From Subdoligranulum variabile (lineage in GTDB: Bacteria > Bacillota > Clostridia > Oscillospirales > Ruminococcaceae), in assembly GCA_003343905.1 (NCBI GenBank), contig QAKI01000058.1:1-18673 (forward strand): a stretch of 18,673 nucleotides of DNA, read 5' to 3'. The translations under genes and the position numbers were made by a program. A model generated the notes under the pieces. That model ran no database searches, was not told the origin of the DNA, and saw only the letters and a program-made list of their open reading frames with translations. Positions 7,199 to 13,181 of the stretch are shown here, piece by piece; positions within the stretch are counted from its first letter, which is position 1; the number at the start of each line of letters is the position of its first letter.

Positions 7199-7897
7199 AT
7201 GGCCAACGAATTCAGCCGTATTCTTACGCTGCTGCGTAAAGAACGGGGCATCACACAAAAACAGGCGGCGCAGGAGCTGGGCATCAGCCAGGCGCAGCTC
7301 TCCCATTATGAAAAAGGCATCCGCGAGTGCAGCCTGGCGTTCGTGGTCCAGGTGGCGGACTACTACGACGTAAGCTGCGACTACCTGCTGGGCCGCAGCG
7401 CCGAGCGCAGCGGCCAGACCATCCGGGTGGAGGACCTGCCCGGCGCAGGTTCCAGCACCAGCGGCAGCGTCTACCGCGGCAGCGTGCTGCCCACCATGTA
7501 TAAAAAGCTGATCGGCAACTCGCTGGATATTTTGTACGATAAATTGCAGGAAAGCGGGGACAAGCAGCTCGTCACGGCGGTCAGCCGCTACCTGATGCTG
7601 GCTGTGTACAAGATGTTCCGCCAACTGCACGACGCATCGCCCCGCAACGTGGCCGGTATGTTCCGGGTGCGCGGCGCGCGTTGGCAGGCGGGGGCCGACG
7701 CCGCCATGCGCCTGACCGAAGCCGACCTGACCGCCCTGCTGCGCGGCGAGGACGGCACCCGCCCCAGCAGCGACCCGGCCACCCGCGCGCTGACCACCGA
7801 ACGGCTGACCCACGACTATCCCCGCCACGCCACCAGCCTGTTGAACCTGATCAAAAACGCCGAGGAAGCCATGCACGACCCCAGCCAGGGGGCGTGA
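7199..7897 (+). CDS. XRE-family transcriptional regulator
   Basis: The 232-residue protein starts with a Cro/C1-type helix-turn-helix domain (about residues 4-62): ILTLLRKERGITQKQAAQELGISQAQLSHYEKG has the typical pattern, with the recognition helix near 30-38, then YYDVSCDYLLGRS at the end of the domain. The remaining 165 residues look helical, are not recognised and may handle oligomerisation or ligand sensing. Of two nearby ATGs, 7199 is preferred because AAAGAGG (7186-7192) is 6 bases upstream; the ATG at 7193 abuts that site. A strong sigma-A promoter precedes it. The gene is not in an operon with a protein gene, and a structured non-coding stretch follows it. Targets are unknown. Confidence 0.85.
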   Translation: MANEFSRILTLLRKERGITQKQAAQELGISQAQLSHYEKGIRECSLAFVVQVADYYDVSCDYLLGRSAERSGQTIRVEDLPGAGSSTSGSVYRGSVLPTMYKKLIGNSLDILYDKLQESGDKQLVTAVSRYLMLAVYKMFRQLHDASPRNVAGMFRVRGARWQAGADAAMRLTEADLTALLRGEDGTRPSSDPATRALTTERLTHDYPRHATSLLNLIKNAEEAMHDPSQGA

Positions 7898-7901
7898 AAC
7901 C

Positions 7902-7930
7902 GCAGCGTGTCGAGTTTCTCAACACGCTGC
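7902..7930. other. Hairpin directly after the XRE stop codon
   Basis: A 9-bp stem (7902-7910 with 7922-7930), one mismatch, then GAG/CTC and a TTT loop. No T-tract follows on the plus strand, so it is not a standard terminator for the XRE gene. It may protect the 3' end or be a dispersed repeat. Confidence 0.5.
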
Positions 7931-8183
7931 AAAAGGGGCAACAGTCGCGCGCGGCGGTGCCTGACGCTCCTGTTTAACGGGTTGCGGTTCCCGCATCCCG
8001 CAGCGCGCGCTTTAAGCGGCGCTTGCGTTCTGCGACCGCTGCCCCTGCTCCGCCTTGCTGCATCCGCCGCAGGCGGCGCGCGGCTCCGCAGCCCTTTGGA
8101 TTCCCCTTCGACAAAATTTTGCGGCAAATCGCGCAATCGGCCTGTGGCCTCATACACAATTTGCCGCAAAATTTCCCTGTATG
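7931..8183. other. Gene-free region with a perfect 16-bp inverted repeat
   Basis: No credible coding sequence was found here; open frames have skewed Arg/Ala-rich composition and no ribosome binding site. The notable feature is AAATTTTGCGGCAAAT (8114-8129) repeated in inverse as ATTTGCCGCAAAATTT (8159-8174), with a 29-base loop that itself holds GGCC/GGCC. The region could be a 3' untranslated region of the XRE transcript, a non-coding RNA, or a degenerate mobile repeat. Confidence 0.55.
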
Positions 8184-8184
8184 T

Positions 8185-8350
8185 GTTGCCAGCGTCGGCG
8201 CAATCTCCGGCCTAAGAGCCGGGCCTTACGGCCCGGTTGGCCTCCGAAACGCGCCTGCGGGTGCAGTGTCCGCCGCTGGCAACGGATTTTGAATCTTTTC
8301 CGACAGACTGAGCACAGGCCGCTGCCCTTTGGGCAGCGGCCTGTATTTTT
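8185..8350 (+). ncRNA. Candidate structured RNA ending in an intrinsic terminator
   Basis: A closing stem of 10 bp (8185-8194 with 8274-8283), continued after one mismatch by three more pairs, encloses a hairpin of 9 pairs with a TTAC loop (8217-8225 with 8230-8238) and a small CTGC/GCAG hairpin. A strong terminator hairpin follows at 8314. The arrangement looks like a multibranched RNA. It does not match tmRNA, RNase P, SRP RNA or the common riboswitches as far as could be recognised by eye. No promoter directly upstream was identified, so it may be processed from the XRE transcript. Confidence 0.35.
8314..8350 (+). terminator. Strong intrinsic terminator
   Basis: A perfect 14-bp stem (8314-8327 with 8331-8344) with a TTT loop, followed by ATTTTT. 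It works in the plus direction and lies more than 400 bases beyond the XRE stop codon, implying a long non-coding transcript end or a separate RNA. Confidence 0.88.
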
Positions 8351-8431
8351 GTCGTTTTCTTCAAGAATCCACGAAATGACGCCGAAAGCAGGCTGCGGGG
8401 CCAGGCGCGGCGGCCGTCCCCCGGGGACGGG

Positions 8432-8683
8432 TCATTTCCCGGCCAGTGCGGCGCGGCAGCGGGGACAGACGAACTTGCCGTGCAGCTCCACCGAGCCGGG
8501 CGCGACCTCGCCGCACAGGGCGCAGGCGTCGGCCGGGCGGTATTTCCGCAGCAGGATGGCGTCGCCTTCGGTCAGGATCTCCAGCGGCGTATCGGCGTTG
8601 ATCCCGAACGTGCGGCGCAGTTCCTTGGGCAGCACCACGCGGCCCAGCGAATCAATGTGGCGGACGATCCCGGTAGAAATCAT
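8432..8683 (-). CDS. AbrB-family transition-state regulator with C-terminal zinc ribbon
   Basis: The 83-residue protein begins with the swapped-hairpin AbrB/SpoVT DNA-binding fold: STGIVRHIDSLGRVVLPKEL (3-22) followed by RRTFGINADTPLEI. Two cysteine pairs, C54/C57 and C73/C76, form a small zinc ribbon, an arrangement common in clostridial AbrB relatives. Such dimeric regulators repress stationary-phase and sporulation genes during growth. The start at 8683 is set by AGGAGG 6 bases upstream (8690-8695); in-frame sequence further upstream lies in the promoter and is not coding. Regulation can be read from the DNA: a perfect consensus sigma-A promoter, a palindrome over its -35, and a Spo0A-box match upstream. 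It is divergent from the amidase gene. Confidence 0.92.
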   Translation of the reverse strand: MISTGIVRHIDSLGRVVLPKELRRTFGINADTPLEILTEGDAILLRKYRPADACALCGEVAPGSVELHGKFVCPRCRAALAGK

Positions 8684-8765
8684 GATGAACCTCCTGTGCC
8701 GCCACGCGGCGGCGTTTGCAAAATATGGTGGGGGATCGTGTCCCCTCGCGCAATTTCTTGTAGTT

Positions 8766-8794
8766 ATTATACGAGAAGATGGTAATATTGTCAA
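8766..8794 (-). promoter_or_regulatory. Perfect consensus sigma-A promoter of the AbrB-family gene
   Basis: On the minus strand TTGACA (8789-8794), 17 bases, TATAAT (8766-8771): a full match to consensus. Such promoters normally need repression, consistent with the nearby palindrome. Confidence 0.92.
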
Positions 8795-8798
8795 TATT
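8784..8798. promoter_or_regulatory. Palindromic operator candidate overlapping the -35
   Basis: AATATTG-T-CAATATT is a perfect 15-base odd palindrome that contains the -35 hexamer of the AbrB-family promoter. A dimeric repressor bound here would block RNA polymerase; autoregulation is a reasonable guess. Confidence 0.5.
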
Positions 8799-8814
8799 TG
8801 GCAGCGCAAAAGCG

Positions 8815-8821
8815 TTCGACA
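8815..8821 (-). promoter_or_regulatory. Possible Spo0A box
   Basis: On the minus strand TGTCGAA, the consensus Spo0A box, preceded by TTT, lies 20 bases upstream of the -35 of the AbrB-family gene. A 7-base match is expected about twice by chance in a window of this size, and another copy (8107-8113) lies in non-coding sequence, so only the location supports it. Confidence 0.35.
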
Positions 8822-8936
8822 AAAACCGACGAAACGCGGTACTGCGCTATATTTTGTATAAATTTGGACAAACCCCAGCTTTGCGCAGGGAAATCTTCTT
8901 CCAAAAACCGACATTTTTTGCGCGGCGTTACAACTC

Positions 8937-8969
8937 GGACACAACTTGGACACAATCCCGTGTTAGGAT
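8937..8969 (+). promoter_or_regulatory. Direct repeats and weak extended -10 upstream of the amidase gene
   Basis: GGACACAA occurs at 8937-8944 and 8948-8955, a spacing of 11 bases or one helical turn, followed by TG-T-TAGGAT (8961-8969), a possible extended -10. The repeats could be an activator site. The amidase start is 46 bases downstream. Confidence 0.3.
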
Positions 8970-9014
8970 GTTCCCATCGGAAGTGTAACCCCCTTGCAGG
9001 AAAGGAGCCGCCCT

Positions 9015-9953
9015 ATGGCCAAAGCCCGGATCGTCCATTACGAACAGCCCGTGCGCCGCGCGCCGGAACCCGCCACCTATGTCAGTTGGGCACGCCGCCG
9101 CAGGCGGCGCCGGGCGCGGCGGCTGCTGTTCGCCTTGGCGGCGCTGGTGCTGGCGTCGGCGGCGGCCTATGTGGTGTGGTACAACCACCCGGCCCGCACG
9201 GCGGGGCAGGACCGCACCACGGCCGCGGACCCGGCGGGCAGCGCCGGGCAGGATGCCGGCGGCATGGCGGCCGGGCTGGCCGGGGCGGGGGACGGGCGCA
9301 TCGTGGTGGCCATCGACCCCGGCCACGGCGGGGTGAATCCGTCCATCGGGGCGGAGGACTACGGCAGCGAGGCCAACGGCCTGCGCGAAAGCGAAGTCAC
9401 GCTGGCGACCGCCCAGGCGCTTTACGACCTGCTGGAAGCGGACGGCCGCTTTGCGCCGATGCTGACCGCCGACGGCACCGCCTACCGGAAGCCCAGCGAA
9501 CGGGGCGCGGCGGCCCGCGACGCGGGGGCGGAGTTTTTGCTCTCGATCCATCTGAACTGCGACGGCAGCAGCGAAACGTCGGGCTTCGAGTGCTACGCCG
9601 CGCCGCCGGACCTTGCCACCAACGCCGAAAGCCTGCGCTTCGGCACGCTGGCCGCCCAGGCGTTCGGGGACCTGGGGCTGCGGCTGCGGGGCGCCAACGG
9701 CGTGCGGTACTTATATTATGACGGCAACAACCAGAAGCAGATCTACGAATCCACCGATTCCACCCCCCGCAGCGACCCCACCTTCACCGTGCTGGAAGCC
9801 TGCGGCTGCCCGGCCGTGCTGTGCGAAGAAGGCTTCATCAGCAGCCCGTCGGACATGGACCTGCTGGCCGGGGACGAGGGCTGCGCCGCGGCGGCGGAAC
9901 TGTACTACCAGTGTTTGTGCGAATACTTCGGGCTGGAAGCGGAGAATAGATAA
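9015..9953 (+). CDS. N-acetylmuramoyl-L-alanine amidase (Amidase_3), membrane anchored
   Basis: The 312-residue protein would cleave the bond between N-acetylmuramic acid and the peptide stem of peptidoglycan, using zinc, outside the membrane. An Arg-rich cytoplasmic stretch (27-36) precedes one membrane segment (about 37-55) and a low-complexity linker to about 93. The Amidase_3 domain then shows AIDPGHGG (H104), RESEV (E125, likely ligand), LSIHLNC (H179) and CEEGFISSP (E271, likely catalytic). AAAGGAG (9001-9007) sits 7 bases before the chosen ATG. The architecture resembles CwlD-type amidases, and spoIIE lies downstream, so a role in spore cortex or septal wall is possible but unproven. 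The final residues and stop codon fall inside a dispersed AGATAAT repeat. Confidence 0.9.
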   Translation: MAKARIVHYEQPVRRAPEPATYVSWARRRRRRRARRLLFALAALVLASAAAYVVWYNHPARTAGQDRTTAADPAGSAGQDAGGMAAGLAGAGDGRIVVAIDPGHGGVNPSIGAEDYGSEANGLRESEVTLATAQALYDLLEADGRFAPMLTADGTAYRKPSERGAAARDAGAEFLLSIHLNCDGSSETSGFECYAAPPDLATNAESLRFGTLAAQAFGDLGLRLRGANGVRYLYYDGNNQKQIYESTDSTPRSDPTFTVLEACGCPAVLCEEGFISSPSDMDLLAGDEGCAAAAELYYQCLCEYFGLEAENR

Positions 9954-10006
9954 AAGATAATAGATAATAGATAATAAATAAGGTGGACCGCGGGCCGCAG
10001 GCCCGC
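9943..10006. repeat. AGATAAT heptad plus hairpin element, copy 2
   Basis: AGATAAA and three AGATAAT heptamers (9948-9975) are followed by AGGTGGA and a hairpin (9990-9996 with 10000-10006, the same GCGGGCC stem as copy 1 but a different loop). Copy 1 has one heptamer fewer. The element overlaps the amidase 3' end: its first heptamer contains the TAA stop at 9951-9953. Bases 10007-10138 hold further GC-rich inverted segments but no gene. Confidence 0.7.
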
Positions 10007-10138
10007 TCAAAAAGATTGGTTGGATTGCGAGGGAAAGGAACCGGCCCGCGCAAAAGCATGGGCTGCGGGGTAAGGGCACAGCCCTGCGCAGAACAGCCGC
10101 CCGCATCCCGTCCGACTATTTTTATCACTTTCATCGAC

Positions 10139-10176
10139 CCCCACCGGCGGCACGTCCGCCGGTGGGGACGTTTTTT
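10139..10176 (+). terminator. Strong intrinsic terminator downstream of the amidase gene
   Basis: A perfect 12-bp stem (10139-10150 with 10156-10167), a 5-base loop, then ACG and six T. It probably ends the amidase transcript after about 190 non-coding bases. Confidence 0.85.
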
Positions 10177-10218
10177 GCTGCCGAACCGACAGCGGTCAAG
10201 CCTGTTTGGAATTTCTTC

Positions 10219-10250
10219 GCTTCCTTCTTTGCAAAGAAGGAAGCTTTTTT
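10219..10250 (+). terminator. Palindromic terminator with TTCTTTGCAAAGAA core
   Basis: A 26-bp perfect palindrome (10219-10244) is followed by six T (10245-10250). The core is shared with the arms of the composite elements near 15281-15304 and 16644-16667, so it is a minimal member of that repeat family. Together with the terminator at 10139 it insulates spoIIE. Confidence 0.7.
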
Positions 10251-10351
10251 CAGCCTTTTCGGCGCAGCGTGTCCGCCCGGCGGGCTTTTGCAGTCTTTCC
10301 CACTGATTTTCGGGTTTCCCCGGCCTGCGGCAAAAAGTACCGTTTGCCCCG

Positions 10352-10360
10352 TGGTATAGT
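10352..10360 (+). promoter_or_regulatory. Extended -10 promoter for spoIIE
   Basis: TG-G-TATAGT (10352-10360) lies about 44 bases upstream of the spoIIE start. No good -35 is seen at 17 or 21 bases and no Spo0A-box match was found upstream, although spoIIE of Bacillus is Spo0A-dependent. Confidence 0.45.
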
Positions 10361-10403
10361 GCAGGCACCGTACGGCATAGAACATAAAGGGGGAACCGAT
10401 CTT

Positions 10404-12704
10404 ATGGCTGTGTTTACCAAGGAGAATCTACATCTTCCGGCGCTGGACGCCGGTGCGCTGCTGCCCGCGGGGGCGCGGACTTCGGCGCTGCTGTGGCAGG
10501 GGGCCGCGGCCTGCACCGGGCTGGTGCTGGGGGCCGGGCAGGTCTATGGCGGGGCCGCGCCGTTCGGGCTGGCGCTGGTCATCGGCTGCCCGCCCGGTTA
10601 CTTGCTGGCTGCGGGCGCGGGGGCGCTGGCGTCCAGCCTGGTCTTTCAACCCCTGGGGATGGGGCTCAAACTGGCGGGGGCGCTGGCGGCTGCCGTGGCG
10701 GGGCGGTGGCTGAGCGGCGGCAAAGCCCGCACCGGTGCGCTGGCCGGCTGCCTTGCGCTGTTGGCCGTGCAGGCCATGGAACTTTTTTTCGCGGGGGGCA
10801 TCCTCGATCCCGCGCAGCTCGCCGCCACGGGATGCACCGCGCTGCTGGCGGCGGGGTTTGGCTGGGCGTTCGTACATTTTCCCGTGCGGCAGGCGCAGGG
10901 GGCCTGCCTGTGGCTGGCCGTGGGGGTGGCCTGCCTGCAGCGCTTTGCCGCAGGGCCTTTGGTTCCGGGCCTGGCGCTGGCCGCAGCGGCGGGCCTGTGC
11001 GCGGCCATAGCGGGCACGCTGGAACAGACGGCGGTGCTCAGCATCGCGTTTGCGGCGGCCATCACGTCGGCCAGCCCGGACCTGTGCTATGCGGCACTGG
11101 CGGTGGCGCTGGGCAGCCTGGCGGCGGCCTGCCTGTACCCCGGCGAACGCTGGCGCTGTGCGGGGGTGTTCGTCGCGGGCTGCACGCTGGGGGCGCTGGC
11201 CGCCCCCAACGCGGCGGGGGTGCTGCCGCTGGCGGTGGGCGGGGGCCTGGGGGCCTGCGCGGCGCTGGCTTTGCCCGGCGCGTGGCTGCGGGCCGTGTTC
11301 CCGGCACCCGCGCCCCCGGCCCAGGCGCAGGGGCTGAGCGGGGCGGCGCGGCGGCTTTCCAGCGTGGCCGATACCCTCAGCGATATTGCCGAGACCGTCA
11401 ACGCCGTCTGCACGCGGCAGATGCCGCCGCGGGGCGAAAACTTTGACTTTGTGGTGGAGCACGTCGCCCGCACCACCTGCAAGACCTGCACCCGCCGCAA
11501 CCGCTGCTGGGTGCGGGGCTATGCCACGGCCATGGACGGGCTGTACCAGCTCAAACCGGCTCTCGAAAGCCGCGGCCGGGTGGAGGTGGAGGACCTGCCG
11601 GGGCAGCTTTCGGTCTGCATCCATCCGGGGGACCTGTGCACGGCGGCCAACCATGGCTACCGGCTGTGGCGCAGCCGCCGCCAGACCCGTGCGCGGGCGG
11701 CCACCCTGCGCGCGGCCCTGACCGAACAGTACAGCGCCCTGGCGGGGGCGCTGGCCCAGCTGGCGGGGCGGCTGGGGCAGGCGGGCCTGCCGGACCCCCG
11801 GCGGGAAGCCAGGGTCGCCCAGCTCTTTGCGGGGCTGGGGCTGGAAGCACTGGAATGCAGCGTGACTTCCGACCTGGCGGGCCGCCTGACGGTATCGGTG
11901 ACGATCGCCCGCACCCGCTTTACCGGCGAGGAGGCCGCGGCCCTGCGCGAGGAGGTGGCCCGGATCTGCCGCCGCGACCTGGAAGGGCCGGAAGTCACCC
12001 ATTGCCGCACCGTGACGATGCTGACGTTTGCGGAAAAACCGGCGTTCCGGGCGGAGTTCGGCGCGGCGGGCCGTGCGGCCAAGGGCCAGACGGTCAGCGG
12101 GGACGCGCTGGAGCAATTCTGTGATACATCGGGCCGGGCGCAGATGCTGTTGTGCGACGGCATGGGCACCGGCCGCGCCGCCGCCGTGGACGGCCAGATG
12201 GCCGCGCGGCTGACCAGCCAGCTTTTGCGCGCGGGCTTTGCCGCCGAAAGCGCGGCCCGCCTGGTCAACGTAGCGCTGGGCCTGAAAAACGCCGAGCAGG
12301 AATCCGGCGCGACGCTGGACCTGCTGACGGTGGACCTGTACACCGGCCGGGCGGGGCTGTTCAAGGCGGGGGCAGCGCCCAGCTTTCTGGTGCGGGGCGG
12401 CGTGCCCCACCAGTTGGAAGGGGCCAGCCTGCCCATGGGCGTGCTGGATACCGTGGTGGGCCGCTCGACGACCTTTGGACTGGACGCGGGGGACTGGGTG
12501 GTGCTGGTCAGCGACGGCGCCCTGGCCGACGGCAGCGAATGGCTGATGCAGCAGTTGCAGCTTTGCGCCAAACTGGACCACACGCCGGAACAGGCCGCCA
12601 AAGCCATCACGGACGCCGCCGTGCGCCGCGCGGGGGACAAGCAGGACGACATCACGGTGGCGGTGCTGAAACTGGTCCTGCCGAAGGGGGTGAGCGCGGG
12701 GTAA
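10404..12704 (+). CDS. spoIIE: Stage II sporulation protein E (PP2C-type phosphatase)
   Basis: The 766-residue protein has the three-part layout of SpoIIE. Residues about 28-300 are a series of hydrophobic segments (polytopic membrane part). A central cytoplasmic region has the cysteine cluster CKTCTRRNRCW (359-369). A C-terminal PP2C phosphatase domain carries LLCDGMGTG (D585), LVSDG (D704) and QDDITVAVL (D748, D749) for the metal site. SpoIIE localises to the asymmetric septum and dephosphorylates SpoIIAA to activate sigma-F. It is slightly shorter than Bacillus SpoIIE (about 827). The ATG at 10404 follows AAAGGGGG; an in-frame extension upstream runs through a terminator palindrome and is rejected. 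It stands alone, followed by an intergenic repeat rather than by tilS/ftsH-type genes. Confidence 0.92.
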   Translation: MAVFTKENLHLPALDAGALLPAGARTSALLWQGAAACTGLVLGAGQVYGGAAPFGLALVIGCPPGYLLAAGAGALASSLVFQPLGMGLKLAGALAAAVAGRWLSGGKARTGALAGCLALLAVQAMELFFAGGILDPAQLAATGCTALLAAGFGWAFVHFPVRQAQGACLWLAVGVACLQRFAAGPLVPGLALAAAAGLCAAIAGTLEQTAVLSIAFAAAITSASPDLCYAALAVALGSLAAACLYPGERWRCAGVFVAGCTLGALAAPNAAGVLPLAVGGGLGACAALALPGAWLRAVFPAPAPPAQAQGLSGAARRLSSVADTLSDIAETVNAVCTRQMPPRGENFDFVVEHVARTTCKTCTRRNRCWVRGYATAMDGLYQLKPALESRGRVEVEDLPGQLSVCIHPGDLCTAANHGYRLWRSRRQTRARAATLRAALTEQYSALAGALAQLAGRLGQAGLPDPRREARVAQLFAGLGLEALECSVTSDLAGRLTVSVTIARTRFTGEEAAALREEVARICRRDLEGPEVTHCRTVTMLTFAEKPAFRAEFGAAGRAAKGQTVSGDALEQFCDTSGRAQMLLCDGMGTGRAAAVDGQMAARLTSQLLRAGFAAESAARLVNVALGLKNAEQESGATLDLLTVDLYTGRAGLFKAGAAPSFLVRGGVPHQLEGASLPMGVLDTVVGRSTTFGLDAGDWVVLVSDGALADGSEWLMQQLQLCAKLDHTPEQAAKAITDAAVRRAGDKQDDITVAVLKLVLPKGVSAG

Positions 12705-12746
12705 AAGAGGGAAGAGAGAGGAAACTTGCCTGCGCCGGGGATAGGC

Positions 12747-12900
12747 CCCCTCAGGCCGCTGCGCGGCCAGCTCCCCTACAAGGGGAGCCTTTTGGGGGAG
12801 TGCAACACGGAAAGCCGCAGCCCTGAGGGGGAGCCTTTGACGGGCAGTAGAGTAAAAGCCTCCCCTTTTAGGGGAGGTGTCTGCGAAGCAGACGGAGGGG
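12747..12900. repeat. Solo short module of the palindromic array family
   Basis: This is one copy of the short module seen three times in 1111-2013, with the same GGCCGC/GCGGCC end hairpin, CTCCCCT-type stems and GTCTGC/GCAGAC end hairpin, but without the 160-bp spacer. It starts about 40 bases after the spoIIE stop. The rest of 12901-13060 shows no gene. Confidence 0.7.
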
Positions 12901-13060
12901 TCCTCCACCTCCCGGAAAGGAGGGACCCCCATACCCGCTGCCGCCGCCCACACGGCCAAAACCCATCCCAAACCGTATTTCTCACCCGGCCACCGGCCTG
13001 CAAAAAAACGTGATTTTACCAATTGCGCAAAAATATTTCCAGAAAATCTGAAAAAACTGT

Positions 13061-13088
13061 TTGAAATTCCACAAATATGTGGTAAAGT
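13061..13088 (+). promoter_or_regulatory. Promoter with internal palindrome upstream of the EF-G-like gene
   Basis: TTGAAA (13061-13066), 16 bases, TAAAGT (13083-13088) with an upstream TGG (extended -10). The spacer contains CCACA-AATA-TGTGG (13069-13082), a perfect 5-bp inverted repeat placed where a repressor would block transcription. Confidence 0.6.
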
Positions 13089-13181
13089 AGTATCAATCGG
13101 TGAGAAATGTTCAAATTCACCAGTAATCTACGCCGCAGGGCGGGTCATAGAGCCCCGGCGCGAAAAGAGGTTTGACGATTC

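Noticed and set aside
8185..8350. Known RNA such as tmRNA, RNase P, SRP RNA, 6S RNA or a common riboswitch
   Set aside because: None of the conserved sequence blocks of these RNAs was seen by eye. A covariance search is needed to exclude distant matches.
8401..8431. GTCCCC/GGGGAC hairpin as terminator of the AbrB-family gene
   Set aside because: The stem is good but no T-tract follows on the minus strand.
8055..8861. Plus-strand open frame covering the structured region and the AbrB-family gene
   Set aside because: It crosses the terminator at 8314-8350 and lies opposite a clear gene; no start signal is present.
10206..10403. Upstream in-frame extension of spoIIE
   Set aside because: It reads through a terminator palindrome and the promoter region, and the ATG at 10404 has a ribosome binding site.
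10428..13022. Long minus-strand open frame opposite spoIIE
   Set aside because: The composition (Arg/Gln/His/Pro-rich) is typical of an antisense frame of a GC-rich gene, and the plus strand encodes clear SpoIIE motifs.
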